Shown one piece after another: positions 23,688-35,599 of a stretch of 64,000 bases of DNA. The position numbers and the translations under genes were made by a program. Below the pieces are notes generated by a model, which was given only the letters and a program-made list of their open reading frames with translations, searched no databases and was not told the origin of the DNA. The stretch covers positions 2,666,001-2,730,000 of the forward strand of contig JANFOG010000004.1 in the NCBI GenBank assembly GCA_024336345.1. Direction: 5' to 3'. The stretch comes from Mariannaea sp. PMI_226 (lineage: Eukaryota; Ascomycota; Sordariomycetes; Hypocreales; Nectriaceae). Numbering within the stretch: the first letter of the stretch is position 1; each line of letters opens with the position of its first letter.

Positions 23688-25056
23688 ATGGCTCCCACTA
23701 GGACCTTGTTTGAGCGAGCGTCGACAACGACTGCAACAGCTTCTGCTTCAGTATCGTGTGTTTCCGCCATTCCTGACAAGTACGGGCATGTCCCTATTGA
23801 TGCCTGCAACGCCTACTATAATTTTTATCCAAACTTCAATGGCAATTTGGCCTTTGCCGTGCTCTTTGGCCTTACAACAATTATCCATCTCGTGCAGGCC
23901 ATCATCTACAAGAAGGTGAGGGATACGACAGGCTGTATTTTATATTGACAATCGCTGACATTGGGCAAAGAGATACTGCTGGGTGGTCATCATGGGCGCT
24001 GCTTGGGAATTGGCAGCCTTTGTCGTCAAGACTATTGGAGCCCATAGCCAGCAGAACCTCTCGTTCGTCATCTGGGGAACTCTTCTCTTCCTCCTTGCAC
24101 CTCTATGTAAGTCTGCCAGAGCCTTGATAAATCTGAGAAGGGCAGTAAAACTAACGGGTAACATCATAGGGATCAATGCCTTCGCCTACATGACCGTCGC
24201 ACGAATGGTATACTTCCGAATGCCCGATAAGAAGATTTGGGGTATTCGAGCTATTAGACTCGGAACTCTTTTCATCTGGCTAGACATCGTCTGCTTCCTG
24301 GTCCAAGCCGGCGGTGGTAGCCTGCTCTCCGGTGACAACAGTGCCAAAACTATCCGCCTCGGCCAAAAAATCTACATGCTGGGCATTGGAATTCAGCTTG
24401 CCTTCATTGTCGTCTTTGGTAGTATGGCGTGCTATTTCTACTTCAAACTGGCGAAACTCGAAGGACATAGTAACCTTGGACGGATCAAGTACCTGATCTG
24501 GACGATGCTCGCTGTCTTGCTCCTCGTGATTGTAAGTCTCAATATGATAGGGGTATGCCCCAACAAAGGAGTGTCGACTAACAAGCCTGGACAGGTTCGA
24601 ATCATCTTCCGATTGTGCGAATTCGGTCCTGGAGTCAACGATCACAACCCGATCCTTACCCACGAAAACTACGGCTTCTTGCTCGATGCATTCCCCATGC
24701 TGTTCGCTTTGGTCCTCTTGAACATTGTGCACCCAGGCCTCATCTTGCAGGGACCCGACAGTGATTTCCCTCATTTGAGCCGCCAGGAAAAGAAGGTGCT
24801 TAAGCAGCAAAAGAAGGCCGACAAGGCGCAACGCAAAGCGGAGAAGAAGGCTCGCAAGAATGGCGGTAGCGGGTACGAGATGTACGAAGGCCTTACGGAC
24901 GGTGACTCCCGATACGAGCCCTATCGTGAGCACCAGCCCCACGACACCGACGCGGAATATCAAGCTTCCCGAGACGAGCGGCAATATTACCAACACGACA
25001 GCTCTAACTACCGGGGAGAGTCTGGGCACGAGAGCTCCCGAGAGTTGATGTCTTAA
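23688..25056 (+). CDS. RTA1-family seven-helix membrane protein
   Basis: RTA1-family proteins (Rta1, Rsb1, Rtm1, Pug1 in yeast) are plasma-membrane proteins linked to sphingoid-base or sterol-drug tolerance. Exons 23688-23915, 23971-24106, 24170-24531 and 24595-25056 give 395 aa. The start has a strong CACCATGG context. Splicing restores the family stretch FLLAPLWINAF and, further on, VIVRIIFRLCEFG, matching the usual RxIFRxxEF helix. Seven hydrophobic helices lie between about residues 45 and 320. The cytosolic tail is first lysine-rich (KKVLKQQKKADKAQRK) and then rich in tyrosine, aspartate and serine (YEMYEGLTDGDSRYEPY). Introns 2 and 3 are each 63 bases, in frame and without a stop, so unspliced reading would add 42 residues inside membrane regions. 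Substrate is unknown. Confidence 0.9.
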
Positions 25057-27689
25057 TAAGTCAAGGCGCACTCACTCTGATGAAAATGGTTGGAAAGGGT
25101 GGATTGAGGACTGAGACATACATTACGTATTAAAACTTGGATGAGAGAGTCTCAGTTGGGAATGCTGGGGTGCTTTGTTCGGACTGGTAGGACCCCTCTG
25201 GAGTTTGGAAAGGGAAGAGAAGATTACTTGCTGGCTTTGATTAATCACATAGACTGGAAGGGATGGGAGGAGTTCTTGAGAGGGAGTGCACATGCACACG
25301 AGATGATATAATTATATGGGCACTAAGTTGGGGATGGAATGGGATTTGATGAGTCAAATGACCTACCTACTTATAGAGAGTAACAATGCTATTTTTTGTT
25401 TTGCAACATACGTATCACTCACAGGACCAAACGGTGACACTGTTTCATCTCTGAAGCTTGGTAGATGTGTTTGTTGACTGGGAGCTGAATTTCCGCGATC
25501 AAACGGAAGAGCTGAACCGAGCTTGGGGAGCTGTAGCAGCTGTAGCAGGGTTGTGTCTCCTCATTACGTTTGGTTCCTGATTCACGGAGGACGGGCACTG
25601 CCACAAGCCAGGATTGGCGACGAGGGCTGATGTACCCACTGCGAGCCAGAAACGATTTGCCATCCATGACAGGAAACCCAATGTTTACTGGTGTGTGTTC
25701 GTGTGTGTGTGCGGTGGGGGGATGGGGAAGAATGATGATATACAGTACCTTGGTAGGATGACATGACGACGAAGGGATGAGAGAGCTACGTGGTAACTAG
25801 TGTGTCTGAAGTAAGTTACTGGCTGCATTGAATGTGACCATTTTTAGGATCAAAGAGGATGGGATGCGTTGGATGCCCGTGATTTAGCATGGACGTCGAC
25901 GTGGCGCTTAGAAGAAGACGACCAAGTGGGAAACGCAGAGGGAGGCGCCGTACGAAGTACCTATAACAGAGCACAAACTAATAATGGGGAGGGTCGGGGA
26001 AAGTTGATTTTTTTCTTCTTTTTTAGCAATGTGACCCAGAAGATGGGAGGAAACGGGTCGTAGAGCGAGGGAGGGTAGGTCATTTCGATGTCAATAATGC
26101 TCCAGCGAAATACGAGGCGCGAGGACAAAACAAGAGCAATACCGCTCATGATGATTGATGTTCGGTTATGTAGGTAATATGTAGAGCTTCCTCTTCCACA
26201 GTCAGCAGCTTTGAAGCTACCAACCGTGCATACTTGAATATACAGATAATGGGATGATTTTGACAAGCAAAATAAAGTAAAGTAAAATAATCTAGGTATT
26301 CTGCAGGTTTCATATTCATTTGAAAAGCAAGGCTGCGAGGGCGACCTTGCGATCTTTCCTCTAAACAAAGCCAAAGCCAGGGTCCTGGCGTTGATGAAGG
26401 GGGGCGCCGCCTCATCACACACTTGGCATCCCATGCCATATTTCTTTTTTGCATCCTTTCCCCTCATTCTCTTGTGTGATCAGATCAGTTGATTTACTAC
26501 GTAGTCAATTAATGTCCATCCATATCAAGTCATGACTCCATTCCAAGATGGGAATTGAATCAAGTACAGCTATGCGTATTTCCTTTGTAATATGTAATTG
26601 TCTCTGTGTGCCCATCCCTTTGTTGATCACATTGTCATCTGTTCACCCAGCCACCTAATACGTAGTGCATACTACACAGTTCTGTGTAAGACTTTTCCAT
26701 CATACCTACATACCTAACTACCAGACAATCTAGACTAGCCCACCATCCTGGTCGTAAATCTGCCCCCATTCGGCCGGCACTACTGCGTAATACAAAGTAG
26801 CCGCTCCCCCCAGCCCTCTCATTTCACCCACTCATTGTACAGCGTCATCGCGGTAGTGCAACGCCCCATGCTGCCAACACTTTAACCCCCCAGCACTCCC
26901 ACTACCGCCACAACCAGCTCGAGAGAGTAAAAGAGGGCGAGAGAGAGAGAGACGTCCAGTTACTTATCATCTTGGGCCCGCCCCGTTGTTCCTTTTGTTG
27001 CCGTACCGCCTGTGACCTGTGACCGACCCTCTCATCCTATTGGGAACCAGCGAATGCCATGAATGGCTTCACCCAGATGTGCCAGCTCCTGTTAGCACCT
27101 GTGCGCCAACTATAGCTCCCTCACGCAAACTTGCCTGGCTCAAGCTCAACCCTGTCGAGTTTTTCTTGCAACCCCCAGTCCCTTCATTCACTTTTTGCCC
27201 AGCAACGCCCAAACTCGGCCTGCTCTGGTTGCATTTGTGGCCGCCAGCACAACGCTCCACCCTTGTCGTTTCCAGTTTGCAGCCTCATGAGCCAGCTGCT
27301 TCATATTTCCCTTTCGTAAAACGCGAGATCTTTTTTTTTTTTTTGGTCCTTACGTTGCCCTGTCACTTTTTTTCTTCCAGCTTAGACCTCTTCCTCCCTC
27401 CGATCCTTCTGGCCCCTCCCCTCCTTCAATTTTCCTATTTTTGTTCCCCTCCTTGTGGGCTACTCACACTCTATCTATTCAAGTATTCGTCTAATCCAGG
27501 CACACTCGTCGATCTATTTTCTTTCTTTTCCACTTCTGCCCTTTTTGTCTTCTCCAGATTATCCCTAATTTGGACCGATTGACGAAACCTTTGGCGAACA
27601 AGGCGCATTTTATTTTTAAATAAGATCGCCTTGACCTTGTCAAAAAGATCATGTTGGAGTGAGACATTCGGCAATCTTCTCTCTCTGCC
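25057..27689. promoter_or_regulatory. 2.6 kb spacer and long CT-rich leader of the surface-protein gene
   Basis: The left half is the 3' flank of the RTA1-family gene; it includes a CGTACGAAGTACCTATA element at about 25950. From about 26.7 kb the plus strand becomes very rich in C and T, with pyrimidine tracts around 27320-27560 just ahead of the ATG. Such tracts are typical of core promoters and leaders of highly expressed fungal genes. The 187-codon ORF at 27019-27582 lies within this tract and I take it as non-coding leader. Confidence 0.55.
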
Positions 27690-29099
27690 ATGTCCTCCAC
27701 CAACCCCATGGTGCGCTTATCTTTAGTCGCCGCGCTTTCAGCACTCGTCAATTTGGCGACCGCATATCCATATGTGATACCTCAACCGACAAATACTATT
27801 CCCTTTTACGAGCTCAATGTTCAGCTTTGGCCTCTTCCGACAGCCGCACCTGGGAGCCTCGATAAGCTTCTGGAGCGTCAAGCGCTCAATACAGTTTGCG
27901 GCTACATAGCAGGAGATCCCAACTTACCAGCAACATGCTCCGCCGGATCGCATTGCGTTGTTGATTCTGACCAGGGCGTGATCGGGTGTTGTCCAGACAG
28001 CGGTTCTTGCACACAAGGTGTATTTACGGGGTGTGTCGACTTGAACAGTGGCGCGCAGACTGAAGTAAACCCTTACGTTTACACATGCCAAGGCTTGGAT
28101 GTTTGCTACAAGAACAGTTTTGAAGGAGGATACTCCCAGTTTGGCTGCGGATCTGCGTCGAACCTAGCGACAACTGTGGTGGCGACTGCGTCTGGGAAGT
28201 CTGCCGTTGACTTGACCACACTACCTGCGACAAGGACTGAGTCTGTAACAACTACTGACGCTACCACCAAGTCTTCTACCAAGACGTCCACCGACTCTAC
28301 CACCTCAAACTCCAAATCTACAACAAGCTCCAGCTCTGAAACAACCACCGAAGCTGAAACAACGACTAATAGCAGCACGGAAACCCAGACTAACTCGTCG
28401 TCGCAAACAGAAAGCGATTCTACTTCTTCCTCAACATCTGCATCTGCGCCTGAATCCGACGGCAACAACAAGGGAAAGAATACGGGGGCCATTGTTGGTG
28501 GTACAATCAGCGCTGTTGCTGCATTAGTTGCCTTGGTTGCGCTGGGTGTGTTCTTATTGAGACGCAAGAAACGCAACCAAGGTCTAAACCAGAATTCGTA
28601 TGCGCTTGTAAACAAGATGAAGGCAGCGAGTCCCTACGCTAACGGAGAATACAGACCTGGTGATGGTAATAATAATATCCAACCATTGCTAAATCCCGGC
28701 ATGCAAGAAGTGGGAGGAATCAGACCTCCGCCCTCGTCAATGCCAATGCCGTTGCCAACTGCTCGATCAACCATCAATCCAGTCATTGAAAGAGATGACG
28801 ACGATATCGAACCATACTCGTCTCGTACAAACCCTTACGGCTATGGATCCGACATTGGCATGGCCGTTAGTGGAGACTCTCTCCCATTGGACCACGACAT
28901 GACACCCCTGACCCGCGAGGCTCGGGAACGTGAGATGCGGGAGGCAGACGAATTTGACCAAGGCTATACTGTCGGCCTTGAAAGGATCGAAGAAGAGGAT
29001 GTGAGACCGACTCAACCTCACCAAAGTCCATATCTAGGACCTCGTGGAGGAGGAGGAGGTCCCTTGTGGCAACAGAACCGAGGACCGACCTGGCTATGA
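27690..29099 (+). CDS. Single-pass serine/threonine-rich cell-surface protein (Mid2/Wsc-like layout)
   Basis: One exon, 469 aa. A signal peptide covers about residues 7-25 (MVRLSLVAALSALVNLATA); translation may start at 27690 or at the second ATG, 27708, which would give the cleaner signal peptide. A cysteine-rich ectodomain follows (about residues 68-155, with a GCCPDSGSC motif). Next comes a 110-residue Ser/Thr-rich stalk, expected to be heavily O-mannosylated. A single membrane helix at about 267-291 is followed by a basic RRKKR stop-transfer and a 170-residue cytosolic tail rich in Pro, Asp and Glu. This layout is shared by cell-wall stress sensors such as Mid2 and the Wsc proteins, but the cysteine region is not a canonical WSC domain. 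A wall sensor or adhesion role is inferred, not shown. The next gene is convergent, with 588 bp between stops. Confidence 0.82.
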   Translation: MSSTNPMVRLSLVAALSALVNLATAYPYVIPQPTNTIPFYELNVQLWPLPTAAPGSLDKLLERQALNTVCGYIAGDPNLPATCSAGSHCVVDSDQGVIGCCPDSGSCTQGVFTGCVDLNSGAQTEVNPYVYTCQGLDVCYKNSFEGGYSQFGCGSASNLATTVVATASGKSAVDLTTLPATRTESVTTTDATTKSSTKTSTDSTTSNSKSTTSSSSETTTEAETTTNSSTETQTNSSSQTESDSTSSSTSASAPESDGNNKGKNTGAIVGGTISAVAALVALVALGVFLLRRKKRNQGLNQNSYALVNKMKAASPYANGEYRPGDGNNNIQPLLNPGMQEVGGIRPPPSSMPMPLPTARSTINPVIERDDDDIEPYSSRTNPYGYGSDIGMAVSGDSLPLDHDMTPLTREAREREMREADEFDQGYTVGLERIEEEDVRPTQPHQSPYLGPRGGGGGPLWQQNRGPTWL

Positions 29100-29687
29100 A
29101 CGAGACTTACAAACGATGCGGGAAGAACAGAAACCCAGAAATGGACATAAGTGTTTAGAGGAGGAATTCGAAAGTACTCCAAGGGAAAAGAAATCAAGGG
29201 TGGCGTTAATTGGGTATTTATTTTCTGGATCGTTATCCAGTGGAGTTTCTGTAATGCACCTGGAAACCAGCCGCTTTGGTTTCCAATATCTTGGGGGACA
29301 ATAAGTATGACGTTATCTCGGAGCAAGCCTGCTCGATGATTGAGATATTTGGTTCTGGATAGGAACTTGGTTTGGAATTAACATTATAAACTCATCGTGG
29401 ACGATGGGCATGACCACGCGGTCGGGAATGTAACCCGAGAATGGTAGATACCTGCCTACTTAGATAGCATAATCGTATATATGTCATACGGCAATCTCTT
29501 GACTATTGAGTGTCTGTGTACTTGGTTTTCTTGGGTGACGTTGGTACGCAAGGTTGTGCAGGGGCCTTGTCGCTTACATTTCTTCATCAAGGAAGCCGTA
29601 CCATAAGCATTGTCTGATGGATATCCGTTAGAGGAGCAGAGGAGCTGGCGAGATCACAGAAAGGGATGGGTTGCCTCTCAATTAATT
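29100..29687. other. Convergent 3' region of the surface-protein and WD-repeat genes
   Basis: These 588 bases between two stop codons hold only short, unsupported ORFs. Both 3' UTRs should lie here. No hairpin or repeat stands out. Confidence 0.6.
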
Positions 29688-31067
29688 TTAGCCGCCAATA
29701 CCCCACACTCGAATCTCAGACTCATCAAAAATAATTTGGGAACTTGGGAGTGACCCTGCCACACCAAATTCCTCATCAATGTCCCTTACAGACGGAGCAC
29801 CCCATCCACCAGAGCATGTCACAGCTACTGAGCCGCTGGGATGGATCACGGTACTTCCTACCGGTGATTGGTGAGGTTTCCAGCTCCAGGACGGCTCGGC
29901 AACGCCGAACTGGCTGCCAACTGCTTCCCAGACAGCTACAGAGCCGTCACGACAGCCAGCCCATACCTCAAAGAAAGATGATTCGGAATAAGGTTCACTA
30001 TGGAAGACGTCTAAGGACAGTTTCTGCTGTGTAGTGGCGTCGCGGCCCGAGAGGACACTAAGAAGCTGCCCGGAGCCACGAATGTCGTACACCAAAAGAC
30101 CTGTCGATTGTCGTTCATTGACGACAAGATAGCGACCACAGGGACTCCACCGCACCTGAACGATACCCTGGCCTGCGGCATCCAGCGCCCCTTCTACACC
30201 TTCGGTGTTTGAGACTGTCCAGTTGGCAACCGACTTCTCAGTGCGATGCAGATCGTACAGTCCGATCCAGCGTGACCTCGTCCCTGCGGCGACGATAGCA
30301 CCGCCATTGGCATCCATTGGGGAAGCAGCAAGAGTGGACACTGTGCCTTTCATCCCAACGCCGTTTCCTTTTGCGATATGGCGCTTGGAGGGGATGGTAG
30401 GGATGGTGAGTATCGGACCGTCAGAGCCATAGCGTGTCACATCAAAGTAGTCGAGGCGGTTTGTTGAGCCGCAGAGGAAATGGGTGCCTGGGTACTCCCA
30501 GAGGAGGGATGATGGAGTGATGTATTCTTCCGTTTCGTGACGGATGAGCTTGTAAGTGACCAGCGGCACATTTGCTGCGCCATCCTGTGGGAAGAGATGA
30601 TACAGGTGTAGAGGGTGGTCGCGGCAGCCGACAAGAACAGTTTGTGAGGAGGGCTCAGAAAGAGAGAAGCTTGGTGCTGGCGCAACTGTTTGCGTTGGCT
30701 CTGGTAGAGAGACTGTAGACTGGGGAGCCAGGGAGCGCGGTTGTGATGCGGATGGGTCGAGAAGGTCACTTGGGAGAACAAAGGTAGAGATGGAGTTGTG
30801 AGATGAGGAGACGAGGAGGGATGTCCCGTCGGATGTCCATTGAGCAGAGGTATAGTATTCCAGATGAGATTTAGATTTCATCGGAGTGGTTGATATTGCG
30901 GCATCATGTCCATCCTGACTCTGTCGAGCAATAGCATTTTTCGCCAGGAGGTGAATGGCTGGGGCGGCGGTTTGGCCGTAGTCTGGATGTTCGTCTGAGA
31001 CGACTGGGCTTTTGAGAGTGAGGTCGGTACCAATGGGTTTTGGGTCAGCCATAGGACAAGGATTCAA
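29688..31067 (-). CDS. WD-repeat protein, WRAP53/TCAB1-Swt21-like
   Basis: One exon, 459 aa starting at ATG 31067; a second in-frame ATG five codons on (MADPKP) is an equally good start. The protein is a run of WD40-like blades: YTSAQWTSDGTSLLVSSSHN at about residues 71-90, a blade with HPLHLYHLF at about 150, then VRWSPCGRYLVVNE and a final VWAGCRDGSVAVWEAVG blade. The order and spacing, with an SSLLWEYPGTHFLCGSTNRLD-type blade near the middle, fit the fungal WRAP53/Swt21 group. Human WRAP53 carries telomerase and Cajal-body RNAs, and yeast Swt21 is linked to splicing. An RNA-processing role is therefore inferred. The C-terminus ends in IRVWGIGG, a truncated last blade that probably closes the propeller with the N-terminus. 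Confidence 0.78.
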   Translation of the reverse strand: MNPCPMADPKPIGTDLTLKSPVVSDEHPDYGQTAAPAIHLLAKNAIARQSQDGHDAAISTTPMKSKSHLEYYTSAQWTSDGTSLLVSSSHNSISTFVLPSDLLDPSASQPRSLAPQSTVSLPEPTQTVAPAPSFSLSEPSSQTVLVGCRDHPLHLYHLFPQDGAANVPLVTYKLIRHETEEYITPSSLLWEYPGTHFLCGSTNRLDYFDVTRYGSDGPILTIPTIPSKRHIAKGNGVGMKGTVSTLAASPMDANGGAIVAAGTRSRWIGLYDLHRTEKSVANWTVSNTEGVEGALDAAGQGIVQVRWSPCGRYLVVNERQSTGLLVYDIRGSGQLLSVLSGRDATTQQKLSLDVFHSEPYSESSFFEVWAGCRDGSVAVWEAVGSQFGVAEPSWSWKPHQSPVGSTVIHPSGSVAVTCSGGWGAPSVRDIDEEFGVAGSLPSSQIIFDESEIRVWGIGG

Positions 31068-32317
31068 TTGTATATGAGTGTGATGCTATGTGAGAGGTCA
31101 GAAGAAAGATGGCGGGGTGTGGGTGTGGCTTTTGGAGGAGAAAATTAGGTGAATTTGACGGAGCCAAGGAAGTTCACGTTAGGTGATGAGAATTCGACTC
31201 TACTAGCAAGGTAGGTAGGCACTTGACATATCCACCGACCTGAGGTACCTATCAACGTATCAGTCTTCAATACAATTGCTTACCTTACCTAGCTGTGCTA
31301 AGCAAGCATGTGGACTAGAAGATAGCAGTCGCTGATGAAATATATCCTAACTGATTGTCATTGGAAATTATTAGCATCAACACTCGAAGCCCAATCCGAA
31401 GGGTCTACCGTAATTCTTCTTTTGGCTGGTTCGATTGAAGTCAGCCGACGTCACCTCAGGACGTACTGAAGTACCTGCTTGATCCGTCGGGTACTCTTAT
31501 AATTCAGGTACCTGGGGGAATCAAATCAAATCTCCTAATGCACGTGCAGAATATCATAATGGCGCTAAAAATAAAACCTACGAAACATGTGCAATATTGT
31601 TTTCAACGAGAGTCTGTACGGGTCAATTACACCCATACCTAGATCGTATTGTTTTATTAGGTATTACGTAGGTACCGTCTCTAAGTTGAGGCTGAGGGCA
31701 AGTCTCCGACACCAGACATCATAGTTCCCTGGCCGGCGCATTTGTGTTAGTTTCCGTTAGTTAGGTAGGTCTGTTTTGGAGGTACCCCTGCTGCTGGGTA
31801 CGACCTCGTGTACGAGACCAGCTCCCGCACACTAAAAAGGTGGAACTCCCCAGGTAATCCGCCCACTGAAAACAGCCCAATTCGGACCTCGCTTTGGGGT
31901 CTTGGCGAAAGGGCTGACAGCTGCTGATCCCCTGGGAGCGTCGAGGCGCACACACCCGCAGCCTGGAGGCCTGGTTTGATGTATGAATGATTGTTCAGAG
32001 AAGAGCAGCGATGTCAATGCCGATGTGTAGATGATCCCATTTCTCGCGTGGGTTTTGATCCGATGTCGCTTGATCCAGCGTCGTGGGTTAATGAGGCCAA
32101 GGGACGCAATACTACCCTAACCGTGGGTATGAATGGCTTGTCCAATGCGTAACTTCTTCTTCATCGCGGCGTTCTTGGATGTCGCAGCAGAGTTGAGCAC
32201 AGTACAGTTTTGTACCCTGAGGTTCATCGGAAGAAAAAAAAATAAAACGTCATTGTTGGCTGGTATGCACATCGTCTTTCCGAAGGGGAAGGGGGTGAGA
32301 CCGGGGCCACGACACAC

Positions 32318-32625
32318 TCAAGGGTTGGCGACAATGGAGTCCATGGCTCCGCTGCGGAGTTGTTTATCTCGCACCTCGATTTGTAATTGGTTGAGTATGT
32401 GGCTCCAAAGTCTTGTTCCCTGCTGTTCCCGTTCCAGCTGATTGTCCCATTTCTGTATTGGGTTGGATGGAGCGCAATCAAAGCGGTGAAGACGGTTGAG
32501 CCAAAGATACAGTATTGGCCACACAATCAACAGCAAAGGTAGCACGTTTTCTGGGACTTCATTGAATGCTTTGGAGTTGGGATTGAATAGAGTAACTGGC
32601 TCTACCGAGAAACTGCTACTAAGTA
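32318..32625 (-). CDS. Possible C-terminal exon of an unidentified gene
   Basis: An open minus-strand block ends at a TGA at 32318. Read from about 32625 it gives roughly 100 residues with one strongly hydrophobic segment (NVLPLLLIVWPILYLWLNRL) followed by a polar helix-like tail (WDNQLEREQQGTRLW...IEVRDKQLRSG). Upstream the frame runs into the CA microsatellite, so a real start or an acceptor must lie near 32620-32640; a CTTACTTAG acceptor-like sequence is there. I recognise no family. It could be a tail-anchored protein end, a decayed gene or chance. Confidence 0.2.
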
Positions 32626-32643
32626 AGGTATATCCCCGTCTCG

Positions 32644-32644
<1 letters not shown>

Positions 32645-32675
<31 letters not shown>
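32645..32675. repeat. CA dinucleotide microsatellite followed by T9
   Basis: About 15 uninterrupted CA units run directly into nine T residues. The repeat lies in gene-poor DNA and is likely to vary in length between strains. Confidence 0.95.
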
Positions 32676-32677
<2 letters not shown>

Positions 32678-32919
32678 TTTTTTTGTTGGTTCCAAGAAGG
32701 GAGACTTGTGGCCATGGTGTACATTGTTTTACACGAGGTGTTCCTACAGGAAGAGGAAGACAAAAAAGTGAGACTTGCATTTCAACCAGCGCCGTTGCTT
32801 ACAGGCCGCAATGGCGGAGGAAGGAATATGATGTACACCCTATCAATTTATGTACCATAGGACTCGGCGATGGCCACCGGATGCCGTGGCAGGGGAATTG
32901 AGGTCAAATTCTTCACGTG

Positions 32920-33240
32920 TCAAGAGTTGAGTTTCTTCAAGGCTCCGAGTAATGTCTCTTCGCCTCCATTATTATTCGGGTTGGAGGGGATTATAGAGAA
33001 ATTAAAAAAATAAAAAAAAAAAGAAATAAAGTAAAATAACAATAACAATAAAAGCAAAAAAAAAAAACCAGTATTCATTTTGCACTGTAAAACCTTCCGG
33101 GACAACGCATCGGTCCTACTGGGGTCTTGGACACGCGGATTGGCAAAGAGCTGCATTCCAGAACGCAGCGTCACCCAGTGGCCAAGGGCACGGCTTGTCT
33201 GTGTCTCGTAGATCTCGGGTGACTTGCTCCTCTATTCCCC
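32920..33240 (-). CDS. Possible exon block of an unidentified gene
   Basis: A minus-strand frame starting near 33238, just after a GGAATAG acceptor-like sequence, reads SKSPEIYETQTSRALGHWV and continues through SGMQLFANPRVQDPS to about 33080. The frame then crosses an A/T homopolymer region that would encode only Phe, Leu and Tyr, which is not believable as protein, and ends at 32920. Either an intron removes the homopolymer part or the frame is fortuitous. No family recognised. Confidence 0.15.
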
Positions 33241-35599
33241 TTACAATTGGTTGTTGATGAGCTATGCTAGCGGGCATGCAACCGGTTGATTTAGTAGGGC
33301 AACGATGATGACAGGAGACGATATGGCGAATATCAACAGATCTCCAGTGCATCAGACATCTGTTGCAATATGACTGCGGCCGAGCCTGACTTGCGCCAAT
33401 CCGTTTACGCTCGATGTGATACAGTTCTCACACACAAGGTCATCAAGTACTGTTGTCGCTGTGCAATTGTAATAGTGGGCGTACAGATTGAGCGTGCCGT
33501 TTTGCTAGATGGTTAGGATAAAGACCTACTCTGAGTCTACAATGGAAGGTCTTTGGGCGACCTCGAGGGCAATTCAAAGCTGACTTGGGCTTCTGGATTA
33601 TCTCTCGGGTAAAACAGTTCAGCTGGACGTGTCATATTTTGAGATTGTGAGATGACTTATAGCGCACAACGAGAGCAACCACCTCGGATGGCGAAATGTC
33701 CAAACCATTCGCTCAACTTTTTGCTTAGTCAGGTGGTTTCGAGGGACAGGCCTTGCCATAGTCGCATTGCTGATGTCAGACATAAGCGGCTTTTCTCTGC
33801 ATGTCAATTGCTACGGATTATGAGGTGGTCAGAGGCTCTCGACTGTTGCGCGTCGTCGTTGGTTTAAGTCGGAAAAAGTTCCACTTGCATGGATTCTATC
33901 AACTGTTGTGTCGATGTGTTGGAACTCGCCTTGTATTGCGTGCGTCGAGCAGTAAAATTCGGACGCCCTAGGCTGGAGATGCTCTACAATAGGTACCTAC
34001 CAGGTAGTTAATCAGCGCCTACAGTTAGCTCCTATAGTCGGCAAATTTACGGCTAGTGAGTTTAGAAACGGGTACACCCAAGCATCGCCCGACCTTTGCC
34101 TTGAGTGTTGGAGGGCGGTAAAGACACTGGAGACTGGTGGGGAGGTCTGTGTTGGTGGACATCACAGTGGAGTTCTTGAATTGAGAAGTGGAGGCGGCTT
34201 GGTCCACCTACTTTGTCGGCTCCGGCTCTTACTGAATTTGGCTGGGTTCATTGCCCCGCCAATTAGGGCGATTGCTGGCGATCCATTCTGGGATTGGTAC
34301 CCGTAGACCTTCTAAATGGAACCAACAGCACCCTGTGCATTGATCAAATACAGGTGGGGGTTAAGTTGATTTATACGAGCAGCTAATAAATAATGTTGGC
34401 TCACCCTTTGGCTATTCCTCTTTGCACAATAATCTGCAATCTGCCTAGGTATAAGCACAGATTATTCATAAGGCATTTTATTTTACCTATCGTTCGGCGA
34501 CGTTGGGGCGAGCAAGTACGTCCTGGCAATTTACCTTGTCTTCTAAATGGATATTTCAATGCATCATATAATTGTACATATTTCGGCTTCTTGAGCAGTT
34601 GCTGTTACGGTGGAACTTGCTGAAAACGTAGATTGGCAATCTAGCTGGTTTCTCCATCACACAAAGTTGGTCATTCCCACTCAAGAGGTTCCGGCAACTA
34701 GATGCTATGGCTTATATCGTTGAATCCAATCTTATCCTCGTCGCTGTTTCTTTTAAATGCTGGCGTACCTGATTTCAGAATGGTTGACTGGTTCAGTTCA
34801 GTTGCGTAGGGAGGTAGTTCATAACGATCATTCATAGTCCCGTCCAATCCTCCAGCTCCGGATGAAACTAGGAACAGCATTACATGAACCGCATATGACA
34901 CTACAAGCTGAAGGTAAGTTGACATTGTATATCGCTATGATGTATGTATACTCACATAAAATCCGTTTATGTAACCAACACCACAAAGCTAGATGATCAC
35001 AAAAAATTAGGTGTAGACTGCATAACTGTATCTTTCAATAACGTCTACCACGCGTTAGAGGGAAAGTAATACGTGGATACGATTTGTAGATAGATATGCA
35101 GGCTCTGTAAATCAGGGCCAGTTTCAACGCCTCCCCATAACAGATATTTCCTTTCCTCCTTCAATTATCCTCCGCGCCTGACTACCCAATGCCATATTTC
35201 AATATCATGATTTGGATCTTGAGATCTGAGATGATATTCTTTCGGGTCAACGCACTGGTATCTGCTTCTTGATCCTACTGTTCTCTCATATTCAAACACG
35301 TCCTCAAAATGCGATTATGTACTCTCGCCTACATCCTCTACAAAGAAGTAGACTTTTCCGAGCCTAGTCTACTACATGGACTAGCCTTCAATTCAATTCC
35401 ATATCAATCCTTGCTCGATGAAGGAAGGATGCGATGGGGAAGTACAGATCGTAAGTAATGAATATCAAAAACAACCGTCATTCGCAAACCGCCTGGGTGT
35501 TGGTGAATAATAGGATTGACAGATAAGTAAATGTATAGTAAAGTACCCTCCTAAGCGGTGCTCTCCTTCCAAAGTGTGCTCGAATAAAATACTGGTGGC

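Noticed and set aside
24280..25071. 263-codon minus-strand ORF
   Set aside because: Exact antisense of the RTA1-family gene exons; the plus-strand protein has clear family motifs.
27019..27582. 187-codon plus-strand ORF ahead of the surface-protein gene
   Set aside because: It lies in a pyrimidine-rich leader; the predicted residues are Phe/Leu/Pro/Ser runs dictated by base composition, with no domain or Kozak support.
28106..28615. 169-codon minus-strand ORF
   Set aside because: Antisense of the Ser/Thr-rich stalk; repetitive Val/Glu composition is a mirror of ACN/TCN codons.
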